Positions 29,988-37,322 of a stretch of DNA of 37,322 bases are shown here, one piece after another. Positions within the stretch are counted from its first letter, which is position 1. Each line of letters begins with the position of its first letter. This DNA comes from a virus, in IMG/VR virus record IMGVR_UViG_3300048834_000269, positions 1 through 37,322 of that record. One strand, given 5' to 3'. Position numbers and translations under genes: made by a program. The notes beneath the pieces are model-generated. The model ran no database searches. It saw only the letters and a program-made list of their open reading frames with translations, and was not told where the DNA came from.

Positions 29988-30538
29988 AAGTACTTGTTGC
30001 CTGTGAGGAAAGCCAGGCGGTAACCATTGCATTCCGCAACCGCGGACACGAAGCGTATAGCTGCGATCTGCTGCCATGTAGCGGCGGACATCCTGAATGG
30101 CATATACAGGGGGATGCGATAGAGCAATTAAAACGGGAGTGGGACCTGGTTGTCGCCTTCCCGCCATGCACTGATCTTGCCGTAAGTGGTGCGCGGTGGT
30201 TTCCGCAAAAAAGAGCTGATGGGAGGCAGCAGCGAAGCATTGAATTTTTCATGCACTTCGCAAACTATTCCGGCAGGATAGCGATTGAGAATCCCATAGG
30301 AATAATGAGTAGTGTCTGGCGCAAGCCGGATCAGATTATACAGCCCTGGCAATTCGGCCACGGCGAAACAAAAGCCACCTGCCTTTGGCTGAAAGGTCTG
30401 CCACTACTGAAGCCTACCAATATTGTTGAGGGCCGTGAAGGGCGTATATGGAAAATGCCCCCATCGGCAGACAGGGGCAAACTTCGTTCAAAGACGTATG
30501 AGGGTATCGCCCGCGCGATGGCGGAACAATGGGGTTAA
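29984..30538 (+). CDS. DNA C5-cytosine-methyltransferase-like protein
   Basis: The product is 184 aa from ATG 29984 (ATGA overlap); a longer start at 29870 has no support. VLVACEESQAVTIAFRNRGH is motif I-like, AFPPCTDLAVSG (58-69) matches the catalytic PPC loop, and AIENPIG (100-106) matches the ENV-type motif. There is no target-recognition domain and it is half the usual length, so it is a minimal phage member whose activity is uncertain. It is the last rightward gene and ends tail-to-tail with the endolysin. Confidence 0.7.
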   Translation: MKVLVACEESQAVTIAFRNRGHEAYSCDLLPCSGGHPEWHIQGDAIEQLKREWDLVVAFPPCTDLAVSGARWFPQKRADGRQQRSIEFFMHFANYSGRIAIENPIGIMSSVWRKPDQIIQPWQFGHGETKATCLWLKGLPLLKPTNIVEGREGRIWKMPPSADRGKLRSKTYEGIARAMAEQWG

Positions 30539-31008
30539 ACATATTTTGCATCCAGCTCAAAGTGCATCCCATCTTTCCGCTTAAACGTCCCACCCCACAC
30601 GAACCCGCTATCGGTAAAGCATTTTACGAATGCGGCAGACAGGGCGGGTTCTTGCCCCAGCCGGTTCCAGGCGGCGTTAACATCAATCGCCAGGCCCCAC
30701 GCATGGGTGGATAGGTACTTCGCCTTCACGGCCGGATCGGTGGCCGCTTCATACCGCCTCTCATAGCCACGTATCGGGCGATTGTTGTACAGTCCGTCCC
30801 ATGTCTTAAGCTCCTTTGTTTTACCACGAATGATAAGGTTGCGCAGGGAGTTATCGAGCGGCTCTATCAGCAGCTTATTGAGGTACAGGCGGCGCGGGAT
30901 AACCGGTAGCGCATCCTGAATATCCTGGGGCACGTCCCACAGTACGCACCACTTTTTCAGGTACTTGGCATCCGGCAAGCCGAATCGGTTGTATAGGGCG
31001 ATGCTCAT
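30535..31008 (-). CDS. Peptidase M15-type endolysin
   Basis: The product is 157 aa. STHAWGLAIDVN (100-111: His102, Asp109) and GMHFEL (147-152: His149) are the zinc-binding motifs of M15 (VanY / L-alanyl-D-glutamate) peptidases that cut peptidoglycan cross-links. There is no signal peptide, so a holin should release it. It overlaps the spanin candidate upstream by ATGA. Its stop shares bases with the stop of the rightward methyltransferase. Confidence 0.88.
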   Translation of the reverse strand: MSIALYNRFGLPDAKYLKKWCVLWDVPQDIQDALPVIPRRLYLNKLLIEPLDNSLRNLIIRGKTKELKTWDGLYNNRPIRGYERRYEAATDPAVKAKYLSTHAWGLAIDVNAAWNRLGQEPALSAAFVKCFTDSGFVWGGTFKRKDGMHFELDAKYV

Positions 31009-31775
31009 GCCTCACTGATTATATACCCCACCACAAACAGGATCGCCGCAAACAGCAGCACCACACCGTACCAGAACTGCCCTATCTTGGTGTAGGGGAT
31101 CGGGTCGTTGCCGGTGGATACGTGCCCGGTAACGGGATCGGTGCGCTTCCAGCCACTCTTATGGGCGAGATACGCCTGACGACCGAATACAATGGCGCCA
31201 AGCAGGAATAGGGCCGGGATAGGCCACAGCCCACCGAGGAAAACAAGTAAGTTCATATTGAGTGTATTTTGTTTGAATAGTGATCTGATTCGCGGCCAGT
31301 AGCCACGTAGCACCCAGCCGAGTATAAAGGCCAGTGCCATCGGCCACAACGGGTATCGTCGCTCCACCTCCTTCTCCTTCACCACACGCTCCACCTGCTT
31401 CACAGTCGCCAGCGAATCCCGCACCCGGTTGCTGATGGCCAGCGAATCCTTTAATAACCGGTTCTCCTCGACTATACGGGTGTTGGTTACACGGATATAA
31501 CGAATGGGCTGCGTAGTGGTGATGGTCCCGCCGTCGATGGTCGTTTCCCGGGGTATGGTATCGCAGTCCACCGGGTAGTACTCGACATGCACGGCCAGGC
31601 TGTCCTGGCTTTTCTTCTGCTCCTGCGCCAGTTGCTCACGCAGCATCTCAGCGTCGAGTTCCAGCGCACGAATAGCCGTGGAATCGACGACCACACGCTC
31701 CTTGAAGATGGTCTTAGTGCCACCGCAGGAGGCGAGGGAAAGGGCAAGTATAGTAATAATAATCAGGCGCACCAC
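31005..31775 (-). CDS. Lipoprotein with coiled coil and transmembrane segments; u-spanin candidate
   Basis: The product is 256 aa. A signal peptide MVRLIIITILALSLASC has a lipobox (LASC; Cys17). A periplasmic region follows, with coiled-coil-like heptads (40-60, 100-140). Then come three hydrophobic segments at 142-160, 174-197 and 233-253. Outer-membrane lipid anchor plus inner-membrane segment on one chain is the layout of unimolecular spanins, which fuse the membranes at lysis. It overlaps the endolysin. Known u-spanins have one C-terminal span, so three is unusual. Confidence 0.6.
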   Translation of the reverse strand: MVRLIIITILALSLASCGGTKTIFKERVVVDSTAIRALELDAEMLREQLAQEQKKSQDSLAVHVEYYPVDCDTIPRETTIDGGTITTTQPIRYIRVTNTRIVEENRLLKDSLAISNRVRDSLATVKQVERVVKEKEVERRYPLWPMALAFILGWVLRGYWPRIRSLFKQNTLNMNLLVFLGGLWPIPALFLLGAIVFGRQAYLAHKSGWKRTDPVTGHVSTGNDPIPYTKIGQFWYGVVLLFAAILFVVGYIISEA

Positions 31776-31858
31776 ATGTAGATGATTAGCAAGGTAACGA
31801 ATCCGATGAACAGATACACCGGGATGTTATCCTTGTGATGATTTTTAACGATGTTCAT
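31763..31858 (-). CDS. Small membrane peptide, 31 aa
   Basis: ATG 31858 overlaps the upstream stop by ATGA. A basic start NIVKNHHKDN precedes one span, PVYLFIGFVTLLIIYMW, and the end is CA. Its 3' end overlaps the spanin candidate by 13 nt. Overlaps on both sides favour a real gene, possibly a lysis regulator. Confidence 0.55.
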   Translation of the reverse strand: MNIVKNHHKDNIPVYLFIGFVTLLIIYMWCA

Positions 31859-32112
31859 TTGCGATCTGCTTTTCGTTCGAGGTTAATCAGGATTTGGCGG
31901 GTGTCGGATTGTATATCGGATAGTTGCCTGTCTATCTTATCAAACTTCTTTTCGTTACCGGCTACCTGTTCATTTAATCGCTCCTGCAAAATCAACACCT
32001 GCTCTTCGAGTTTCGATACCTTGCTATTCTGCGTGATCCATCCGGTCGCAAGGGCAATGATGACTGTTACTGCTACGCTAACCAGTTGCCCGAGTGTTAT
32101 TTCCTTTTTCAT
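31855..32112 (-). CDS. Membrane-anchored coiled-coil protein, 85 aa
   Basis: One span near the N-terminus (LVSVAVTVIIALATGWI, 10-26) is followed by a coiled coil (KVSKLEEQVLILQERLNEQV; KIDRQLSDIQSD). It resembles small inner-membrane components of phage lysis cassettes. It overlaps upstream by 35 nt. Confidence 0.65.
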   Translation of the reverse strand: MKKEITLGQLVSVAVTVIIALATGWITQNSKVSKLEEQVLILQERLNEQVAGNEKKFDKIDRQLSDIQSDTRQILINLERKADRK

Positions 32113-32470
32113 TTCGCCGAAAAAATATTGCTGTTAAAAATACCATCGCACATAGCAGATATACTACAGAGTAACCGCTCCCTTTGTAGTTGTAAAAATA
32201 TAAAATAGTATCCAATATTGTGTATGTCGTAAACATTAACCACGCCGCCCGGTTCACGTTGTTGAATCTTCGCCCGGTAAAGTACCCGGCCAGTGCAACA
32301 AGCATCCACTGTAGCTGCCCTTCGGCGTACTTGATATTCCAGGAAAGCCACATCGGCACTTCACGGGCGTATATCCAGTTCACATCCGGTCGGTCGTAGC
32401 GGTCAAACCACGCATGCACTTCACCGACGGCAAGGGCAGTTACCAGTAGTATCGTAGGCAGGTATCTCAT
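32078..32470 (-). CDS. Membrane protein, 130 aa
   Basis: Three to four hydrophobic segments (LPTILLVTALAVG; LQWMLVALAGYF; WLMFTTYTILDTILYFY; VVYLLCAMVFLTAIFF) and a basic tail. By position in the lysis cassette it may be a holin or antiholin, but no specific motif was seen. It overlaps upstream by ATGA. Confidence 0.55.
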   Translation of the reverse strand: MRYLPTILLVTALAVGEVHAWFDRYDRPDVNWIYAREVPMWLSWNIKYAEGQLQWMLVALAGYFTGRRFNNVNRAAWLMFTTYTILDTILYFYNYKGSGYSVVYLLCAMVFLTAIFFRRNEKGNNTRATG

Positions 32471-32856
32471 GGGCCGGGAGGAGGCGGTGGTGGGTTAGTA
32501 GGGTTGGAGCCGGGGCCTCCATCGTCATCATCTTCGCCGTCCCTATACGCTGGTCCTGCCAGCTTCGGGAAAATGCTTTCAATGTACTCGAATAATCGCT
32601 TAAAGAGAAGCTGATAGAAGGTATTCACAAACAGGAAAGTAATCAGAAAATTGGTAGCCCTGCCCATGAATGTCCCGCCATCCAGCACGGTGGCCGCAAT
32701 ATAGAGCGCCCCCATAATCAGGGAGAACAGGAGGAACTTGGTGCGCCGGGATTTCAACCTGGCGAAGTGGTAGCCCGATATGATCCGTCCACCCAGCAGC
32801 ATGACGGCTGCGAGGATAAAATCTATCGAGTTGATAAATTCCAGTAGCTTTTCCAT
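32467..32856 (-). CDS. Three-span membrane protein, holin candidate
   Basis: The product is 129 aa. Hydrophobic segments lie at about 10-26 (DFILAAVMLLGGRIISG), 40-57 (KFLLFSLIMGALYIAATV) and 67-88 (TNFLITFLFVNTFYQLL). A charged region and an acidic, Pro-rich tail (DGEDDDDGG; NPPPPPPGP) follow. Three spans with a soluble tail next to an endolysin fit a class I holin. The 96-nt gap before it holds a plus-strand terminator. Confidence 0.55.
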   Translation of the reverse strand: MEKLLEFINSIDFILAAVMLLGGRIISGYHFARLKSRRTKFLLFSLIMGALYIAATVLDGGTFMGRATNFLITFLFVNTFYQLLFKRLFEYIESIFPKLAGPAYRDGEDDDDGGPGSNPTNPPPPPPGP

Positions 32857-32928
32857 TTTTTTTGTATTTTAGTACCGGCGAAAAGCAGTTGTAATACTTT
32901 CTCTGAATGAGTGGATCAAGCAGTACCG

Positions 32929-32954
32929 GCCTCGGTTTCTACCGGGGCTTTTTT
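32929..32954 (+). terminator. Rho-independent terminator on the plus strand
   Basis: GCCTCGGT-TTCT-ACCGGGGC (8 bp, one T-G wobble) is followed by TTTTTT. On the minus strand the wobble becomes a C-A mismatch and there is no U-tract, so it works for rightward RNA, against the direction of both flanking genes. The source transcript is unknown. Confidence 0.6.
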
Positions 32955-34692
32955 ATAGCTTAATATCCCCCACCTTACTCCCCACTATCCCCAGCGGGTA
33001 TGCCCGCTGCTCATTCTTAACAAATATATGCAATTCATACGACCCGGAGGGCAGGCCGGTCAGAGTCTCGATCTGCTGGGTAGCCCCGGGCATGACCCAC
33101 GGTAACGGCCTGGTTGCACTATAGCGCACCTGCGAACCCTGCCGCAGCTCAATCACCACGTTGAACACTTCATATATCGGCGTTAGGCCATCATTGCGCC
33201 AGTTGATGACCAGTTTACCGCTCTCGAAGTAGCCGGAGGATATGGTCAGCTTATGGCCTGCCGCACGGGCGGCCTCCTGTACATTGGAGGCGGTTACACT
33301 GCCGTAGTTGCCATTGCCGAAGCTCACGGCGTGGTACTGGCTGACTTGTGTCGGCAATGCCCCGTAGCCGCTATTGCAGCACGGCTCCCCGAGTACCGGG
33401 GCGTACTTCCACCGCTCCAGCGCGCGAGGGTCAGACAGGTACTGAGTGATATACGAATCGGTGGCACCCCAATTATCGCGGCGCCAGCCGAGTAGCCCCT
33501 TCTCATTTCGCACGGTAAGCAGGTAGTCCCGGATGCCCGGCGGGTTCATGGTGTTCTGCAGGCGGTTGCCATCGAATCCGCTGATCATCGCTACCAGCCA
33601 CAGGTCAGGGAACGCGCGGATATGTGCATCCACTATGCGCTTCATACTGGCCTCTGTCGGGCGGGTACCGGACGGGAAGGCGCTCATCTGCTGCGCGTAG
33701 GGGTAGTGGTGCCATTCACCGAATGAACCTACACCGCGCACGTCCACGGTATTCACCCATCCCAGCCAGCCCTTATCTTTCAAATGCTGATAGACTGCCT
33801 TGTGGAAGTCTTCCAGGTTCTTCCAATACGACGGGGCATTGTAATTCGGAATCCAGCCGCTGTTGGAGCTGCGCCAGCCGGGCATTCCATCGGCCTGCAT
33901 ATCCTCAAACCAGAAACCGGGAACGGCACTGTAGGAGCCGGAGTAGCTTATACGGCGGTCGGAGGGCGGCGAAGGGTAAACGGTCATGAAGCCGAATGAT
34001 AACTTTTGCCCTCTCGATACGGCACGGGTGAACCAGCGGTCGAACTTACTCCAGTTATACACGCCCCTGCCTGTCTGCACTTCGCAGACGGACAAGCGGA
34101 AGTAAACATCGGCCGGGGTGTATGGGATGTTAACAATATTCTGATCATGCCAATATTCAATACCCCCGAATGGGCGGGCAATGTTATCAAGTGATCGCTG
34201 CTGCACAGTAAAGTCAAACCGGTCGGTTGTCGGTGGCGGATCGGTAGGTCCCGGATCAACTGGCCCTGGATCATTCGGCTCGCTCGACTGCACGCATGTA
34301 TCCTTGTACGTGATGTTGTAGATGAGTGTATCGCGGTATGCGATTCGCAAGATGGTAGTATCCTTTGGAACCACATTCAGCACAACAGTATCCTTGGGGA
34401 TAACATTGAGCACGGTTGTGTCCTTGGTTATGAAGTTGTACACCACGCTGTCCATGTAGCGATAGTTAGGCCGCAGCTTGATGAAGCCAGACTGGTCAAC
34501 ATAGATCGGCGGTAAAGTATCCAGCACTATTACCCCGCCGTCTTTAGGGATGAACATTTTGCTCATTACTGTATCTTGCCAAGAGCATCTGCCATCTATA
34601 TGATAGACAGCGCAAGCTCTGGTTGACGGTAATGACACCTGCGCCCCTGCCAGTACGGGGAGGAGAAGGAGAATAAAGAGTAGTTTTTTCAT
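32953..34692 (-). CDS. Secreted glycosidase-like fibre protein (DUF4832-type) with decapeptide stalk
   Basis: The product is 579 aa. A signal peptide MKKLLFILLLLPVLAGAQ is followed by an N-terminal region with five tandem decapeptides DTxxxNxxxK and a Pro-rich linker (SEPNDPGPVDPGPTDPPPTTD). A large domain from about residue 157 has FGGIEYWHDQNIVNIPYTP, GRGVYNWSKFDRWF and GSFGEWHHYPY, as in GH42-like TIM-barrel proteins with DUF4832/DUF4874. A C-terminal beta-sandwich begins at about 465 (GHKLTISSGYFESGKLVINWRNDG). It could bind or degrade host surface glycans. ATG 34692 gives a clean signal peptide. Confidence 0.65.
   Translation of the reverse strand: MKKLLFILLLLPVLAGAQVSLPSTRACAVYHIDGRCSWQDTVMSKMFIPKDGGVIVLDTLPPIYVDQSGFIKLRPNYRYMDSVVYNFITKDTTVLNVIPKDTVVLNVVPKDTTILRIAYRDTLIYNITYKDTCVQSSEPNDPGPVDPGPTDPPPTTDRFDFTVQQRSLDNIARPFGGIEYWHDQNIVNIPYTPADVYFRLSVCEVQTGRGVYNWSKFDRWFTRAVSRGQKLSFGFMTVYPSPPSDRRISYSGSYSAVPGFWFEDMQADGMPGWRSSNSGWIPNYNAPSYWKNLEDFHKAVYQHLKDKGWLGWVNTVDVRGVGSFGEWHHYPYAQQMSAFPSGTRPTEASMKRIVDAHIRAFPDLWLVAMISGFDGNRLQNTMNPPGIRDYLLTVRNEKGLLGWRRDNWGATDSYITQYLSDPRALERWKYAPVLGEPCCNSGYGALPTQVSQYHAVSFGNGNYGSVTASNVQEAARAAGHKLTISSGYFESGKLVINWRNDGLTPIYEVFNVVIELRQGSQVRYSATRPLPWVMPGATQQIETLTGLPSGSYELHIFVKNEQRAYPLGIVGSKVGDIKL
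34303..34452 (-). repeat. Five tandem 30-nt units encoding a decapeptide repeat
   Basis: Units are DSVVYNFITK, DTTVLNVIPK, DTVVLNVVPK, DTTILRIAYR and DTLIYNITYK. Protein is conserved while DNA varies between units, so the repeat is selected at protein level. It probably forms a beta stalk ahead of the Pro-rich linker and catalytic-like domain. Confidence 0.8.
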
Positions 34693-34696
34693 ATTA

Positions 34697-34837
34697 TTAA
34701 TTTTCAAATTCAAAGTGTTTTTGTTTTAACTCTGCCTCCCTTTTATCATAACCATCCGCAGTGCCGATGTAGTAGCCTACCCAGCAGACAACTAATGTAT
34801 AAATCCACAACACTATGAATAGCCCCAGAGTTGTCAT
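34697..34837 (-). CDS. Small membrane protein, 46 aa
   Basis: ATG 34837 overlaps the upstream stop by ATGA, and its own stop is 4 nt before the fibre start. One span, LGLFIVLWIYTLVVCWVGYY, is followed by a charged tail (DKREAELKQKHFEFEN). Function unknown; tight packing supports a real gene. Confidence 0.6.
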   Translation of the reverse strand: MTTLGLFIVLWIYTLVVCWVGYYIGTADGYDKREAELKQKHFEFEN

Positions 34838-35067
34838 TTCGATTCTGTTTTAGGTTTATAGTCCGCAATCGCGCGCCGGAACAGGGCATCGATGAACGCA
34901 TTAATGATCTTGTACTCCTTCACCGTTACCTTGTCCTCGATCTGCGCCAGAACCGCTTTCACGTCCTGAATCCTCACCACCCGCACGCTGTCGGGTATCA
35001 CCGTTGTATCGCTTTGCGCCTTCAATGTCAGCGGGAAGGCAACCGCTATTAATATGCGTTTTATCAT
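34834..35067 (-). CDS. Small secreted protein with signal peptide, 77 aa
   Basis: From ATG 35067 (ATGA overlap with the upstream fibre gene), a signal peptide MIKRILIAVAFPLTLKAQ is followed by DTTVIPDSVRVVRIQDVKAV and a helical domain. A start at 35130 would read antisense to the upstream gene. Its coupling between two large fibre-type genes suggests a secreted chaperone or fibre component. Confidence 0.6.
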   Translation of the reverse strand: MIKRILIAVAFPLTLKAQSDTTVIPDSVRVVRIQDVKAVLAQIEDKVTVKEYKIINAFIDALFRRAIADYKPKTESK

Positions 35068-37322
35068 GGTGTTGAAATTACGTAAGCAGGGATGCCGTAC
35101 AGTGTACCGGCCACATTCACCCGCAGCCAAGCATCAGGGGTGAACAATGCATAGCTTGTGCTCGACCCGATATAGTTAGTCGGTGCTGCATACGTTGTCG
35201 TTCCCGGTACTTCGGTTGCCGTCGCATTCCACCGGAATGTCGAAGCCTCAGTACCCGGCACGTCAAGCATACCGTTCACCGTTACCTTGCTGCCCGATGT
35301 TATGGTGGCCGTACCGAATCCAACGCCTTCCGCCGACGCATCGGCAAATATCAGGTTAGCATCCGTGTCGCCTTGAACATTGAAATCAAAGTTTAGGCCG
35401 CCCGGATTGACAATAAACGAAGTACCTATATCCGCTTTGGAGGAGGCCGACGTTATCAGGCTGATGACGTTTGTGGAAGATGAGCCGATACCTGTGGTAG
35501 TACCCGCTCTATTGGGGATAATACCGGGAGATGTTCCAGTAGAAGCAGTCGAAGTTATTAGCGGCCCTTGTGCATTATCCGCCCCTATGCCCGCATTGGA
35601 GAAAAATATTCTCCGCACGCCGTTTGTTGCAAAACCAATCACATTAGTGCTTGAACTGTACATACCCGTTTGGGGGTTGCCACCGAATGAGTAGGTAGGG
35701 GAAGCCGCCGAACCCGCCAGCATTAATAACTGTGAGCCGTCAAAGGTAAAGTTGGCCGAATAGTCAAAACCAGTTCCTGCGCTGTTGGTATAGGGAACCT
35801 GGTTATCGGTGCCGAAGCTAACCGAACCGCCGCCAGCCAAAGCCCCCGCACGTATATGAACGATGCCGCCGCCGGGTGTTTGAGCGACCACAAGTGCGCC
35901 TGTAGTATCTGTTCTTAACCCAACGCCATCAAGTTCAAGGCTATCAGATGATACGACGAATCTTAATGCAGACCTGCCTAATGCGGCTCTTCCTGCGGCC
36001 CCTTGTATATCAAGCAAAGGTTCTGCACTGAATGACCCGCTTCCGAATACCTGAAATTCATCGGAGTTTGTCCATTGTATGTCGTTGCCGTCAATATCGA
36101 ATGTGCGCAACGCATCATCCTGCGTTAGGTCGGTATTGCCGAGGTTCACGGAGCCGCCGCCTGACGGTATTGGCCGCTTCCCATACATCTTATCCGTCTC
36201 ATTCCACACTACCATGCTGTCATCTGCGGCATTGCTGCTGCGAAGGTTGAAGTGCTTGAAGTTTCCGAATAGTTCAAATTGTTCTGTCGGGCCTGAATTA
36301 TTACCACCAAATGCAACTGGCCCATTGTGATAAAAACGGGGTTGCGTATATCGACTGAAGAATGACCATGTACTGTCAACCCTGCTATCAGAATATGATC
36401 CCCCGCCTGCCCAGTAGTCTATATATTTCAGAACCCTATTATTACTATTTAGTCGGCTCATGCTGGTATGGCCTATCCACATATCCACTGTGTCAGCGGT
36501 GTTATTGCGCATAATCAGATACGCACTTACCCCTGCATAGCCGCCCCTTGACCGCTGCGATGCGCTATGCCCGGCAGGTCTTTGGTGGACATCCCATGCG
36601 ATGAAATTAGGGACAGCCTCCCAGTCAATGCTGCTGCCTGTTGTGTTATTCCACACACTTCGGCTATCATCATCATCAGGCCGGGTAAACACACGGCCCG
36701 ATTTAACACTATATCCGAAATCACCGCCCACCGAATAAAGGCGTGTGCTATCTGCGGTCATCAGGATATTTCTGAACTCAAACCCACGGTGATAATCCCT
36801 TCTGTTTGTGTTGAAAAAAACATCTCTCCCAAAGTAAGAGGCAGAGCCGCCATCAGCGTAAGTATTATTGCTTATTGTATCGGATGTTTTAAAAACAAAC
36901 CACGGCGGCTTCTGATTATCTAACATATATCCATTCGCCCCATTGGCCAGCAATCTGAATCGTGTTGCCTGTGGGATATTAATATCGGTCGTGTCCGTCA
37001 GCGCCCCCCCCATCCTCACCGTACTATCATTCACATTACTCACCCCATTTGTCCCCACCACCTGGCCGATGCCGGAGGAGCCGGAGCCACCAACAACAAT
37101 AAAACTATCCAGCCCTATAAACAGGGTGTCCCCCACCTGCCGGGGCTTCAACCACTGCCCCCAACCATTGCCGACGTTGGTGAATATGCCACCAACGCTG
37201 TCTTTGGTTGAGTTCTGAATCTTGACCTCATTGAACCCACCTACTTTCAAAAATTTGGTAGTATCATACCGAAACTGCCCCACGGTGGTCTGGGCAGATG
37301 CAAAAAAACCTGCGGTCAGTAG
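35064..37322 (-). CDS. Long tail-fibre-like protein, N-terminus cut by window edge
   Basis: The frame is open to the right edge. Its first visible residues, LLTAGFFASAQ, look like the end of a signal peptide, so only about ten residues are missing; a GTG at 37283 is not the start. The visible 752 aa are beta-rich, with Gly/Ser/Asn/Thr-rich stretches (NVNDSTVRMGGALTDTTDIN; GGIVHIRAGALAGGGSVSFG) typical of fibre shafts, and a C-terminal head ending LRVNVAGTLYGIPAYVISTP. No catalytic motif seen. Probably a host-binding fibre; a secreted adhesin is the alternative. Confidence 0.65.
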   Translation of the reverse strand, partial: LLTAGFFASAQTTVGQFRYDTTKFLKVGGFNEVKIQNSTKDSVGGIFTNVGNGWGQWLKPRQVGDTLFIGLDSFIVVGGSGSSGIGQVVGTNGVSNVNDSTVRMGGALTDTTDINIPQATRFRLLANGANGYMLDNQKPPWFVFKTSDTISNNTYADGGSASYFGRDVFFNTNRRDYHRGFEFRNILMTADSTRLYSVGGDFGYSVKSGRVFTRPDDDDSRSVWNNTTGSSIDWEAVPNFIAWDVHQRPAGHSASQRSRGGYAGVSAYLIMRNNTADTVDMWIGHTSMSRLNSNNRVLKYIDYWAGGGSYSDSRVDSTWSFFSRYTQPRFYHNGPVAFGGNNSGPTEQFELFGNFKHFNLRSSNAADDSMVVWNETDKMYGKRPIPSGGGSVNLGNTDLTQDDALRTFDIDGNDIQWTNSDEFQVFGSGSFSAEPLLDIQGAAGRAALGRSALRFVVSSDSLELDGVGLRTDTTGALVVAQTPGGGIVHIRAGALAGGGSVSFGTDNQVPYTNSAGTGFDYSANFTFDGSQLLMLAGSAASPTYSFGGNPQTGMYSSSTNVIGFATNGVRRIFFSNAGIGADNAQGPLITSTASTGTSPGIIPNRAGTTTGIGSSSTNVISLITSASSKADIGTSFIVNPGGLNFDFNVQGDTDANLIFADASAEGVGFGTATITSGSKVTVNGMLDVPGTEASTFRWNATATEVPGTTTYAAPTNYIGSSTSYALFTPDAWLRVNVAGTLYGIPAYVISTP

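Noticed and set aside
34834-35130. Longer start at 35130 for the small secreted protein
   Set aside because: The added residues overlap the fibre gene in another frame, whereas ATG 35067 gives a clean signal peptide and an ATGA overlap.
1-37322. Circular genome closed at the window edges
   Set aside because: Joining the ends gives no sensible N-terminus for the right-hand fibre gene, and an in-frame ATG for the left gene would lie antisense within it; capsid genes are also missing.
1-37322. CRISPR array, insertion sequence, integrase or attachment repeats
   Set aside because: No regular repeat-spacer pattern, transposase or recombinase motif, or long terminal repeat was found.

Overview
This window reads as 37 kb of a tailed bacteriophage (or prophage) of the Bacteroidota, probably a siphovirus. 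It has a large and small terminase, a portal, a minor head protein, a 913-residue tape-measure protein preceded by a tail-assembly chaperone with a -1 frameshift site, and no sheath or baseplate-wedge genes that I can recognise. Three things point to Bacteroidota: the VirE/VapE-type primase-helicase with a BT4734-like N-terminus, the TAnnTTTG promoter elements in the control region, and the cysteine-rich tail protein types. The genes at both edges run off the window. No integrase, major capsid protein or major tail protein was recognised, so the window is not a self-evidently complete genome. Identifications come from reading motifs, not from database searches.

Layout. (1) 1-2751, plus strand: a tightly overlapping glycan-modification cluster with three glycosyltransferase-like proteins, one SAM methyltransferase and two small unknowns, ended by a tRNA-Cys (2751-2821) that overlaps the genes on both sides. 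(2) 16433 down to 2812, minus strand: the packaging and structural operon, in the order terminase small, terminase large, small structural and membrane genes, tail-assembly chaperone, tape measure, three tail proteins, a GT8-like glycosyltransferase, portal and minor head protein. (3) 16434-16736: a non-coding stretch with a parS-like palindrome and twelve TGTAAC/GTTACA repeats around an A/T-rich core, a candidate origin or control region. (4) 23928 down to 16737, minus strand: the replication and recombination operon, with a small HTH regulator, small unknowns, a RecT-like protein, a stand-alone DnaA domain IV protein, SSB, two PD-(D/E)XK-type nucleases and a primase-helicase. A three-hairpin RNA element with complementary loops lies between the two nucleases. 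(5) 23929-23997: a divergent promoter region with mirror-image 16-bp operators. (6) 23998-30538, plus strand: a rightward accessory operon of about 18 small genes, including a SPOUT RNA methyltransferase and a C5-cytosine-methyltransferase-like protein, with GC-rich palindromes at four gene junctions. (7) 37322 down to 30535, minus strand: a fibre and lysis cluster with a long partial fibre protein, a small secreted protein, a glycosidase-like protein with a decapeptide stalk, membrane proteins (holin candidate), a lipoprotein plus transmembrane u-spanin candidate and an M15-type peptidase endolysin.

How the parts fit together. The operators probably choose between leftward replication and rightward accessory expression. 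The leftward operon supplies replication proteins, and the repeat region lies at its end just ahead of terminase. The structural operon builds the virion, and the fibre and lysis cluster provides adsorption and release. Glycosyltransferases in two places suggest glycan modification of the virion or of the host surface. The parS-like site, the repeats, the DnaA-type protein and the lack of a visible integrase make an extrachromosomal (phage-plasmid) phase worth testing, but this is inference.
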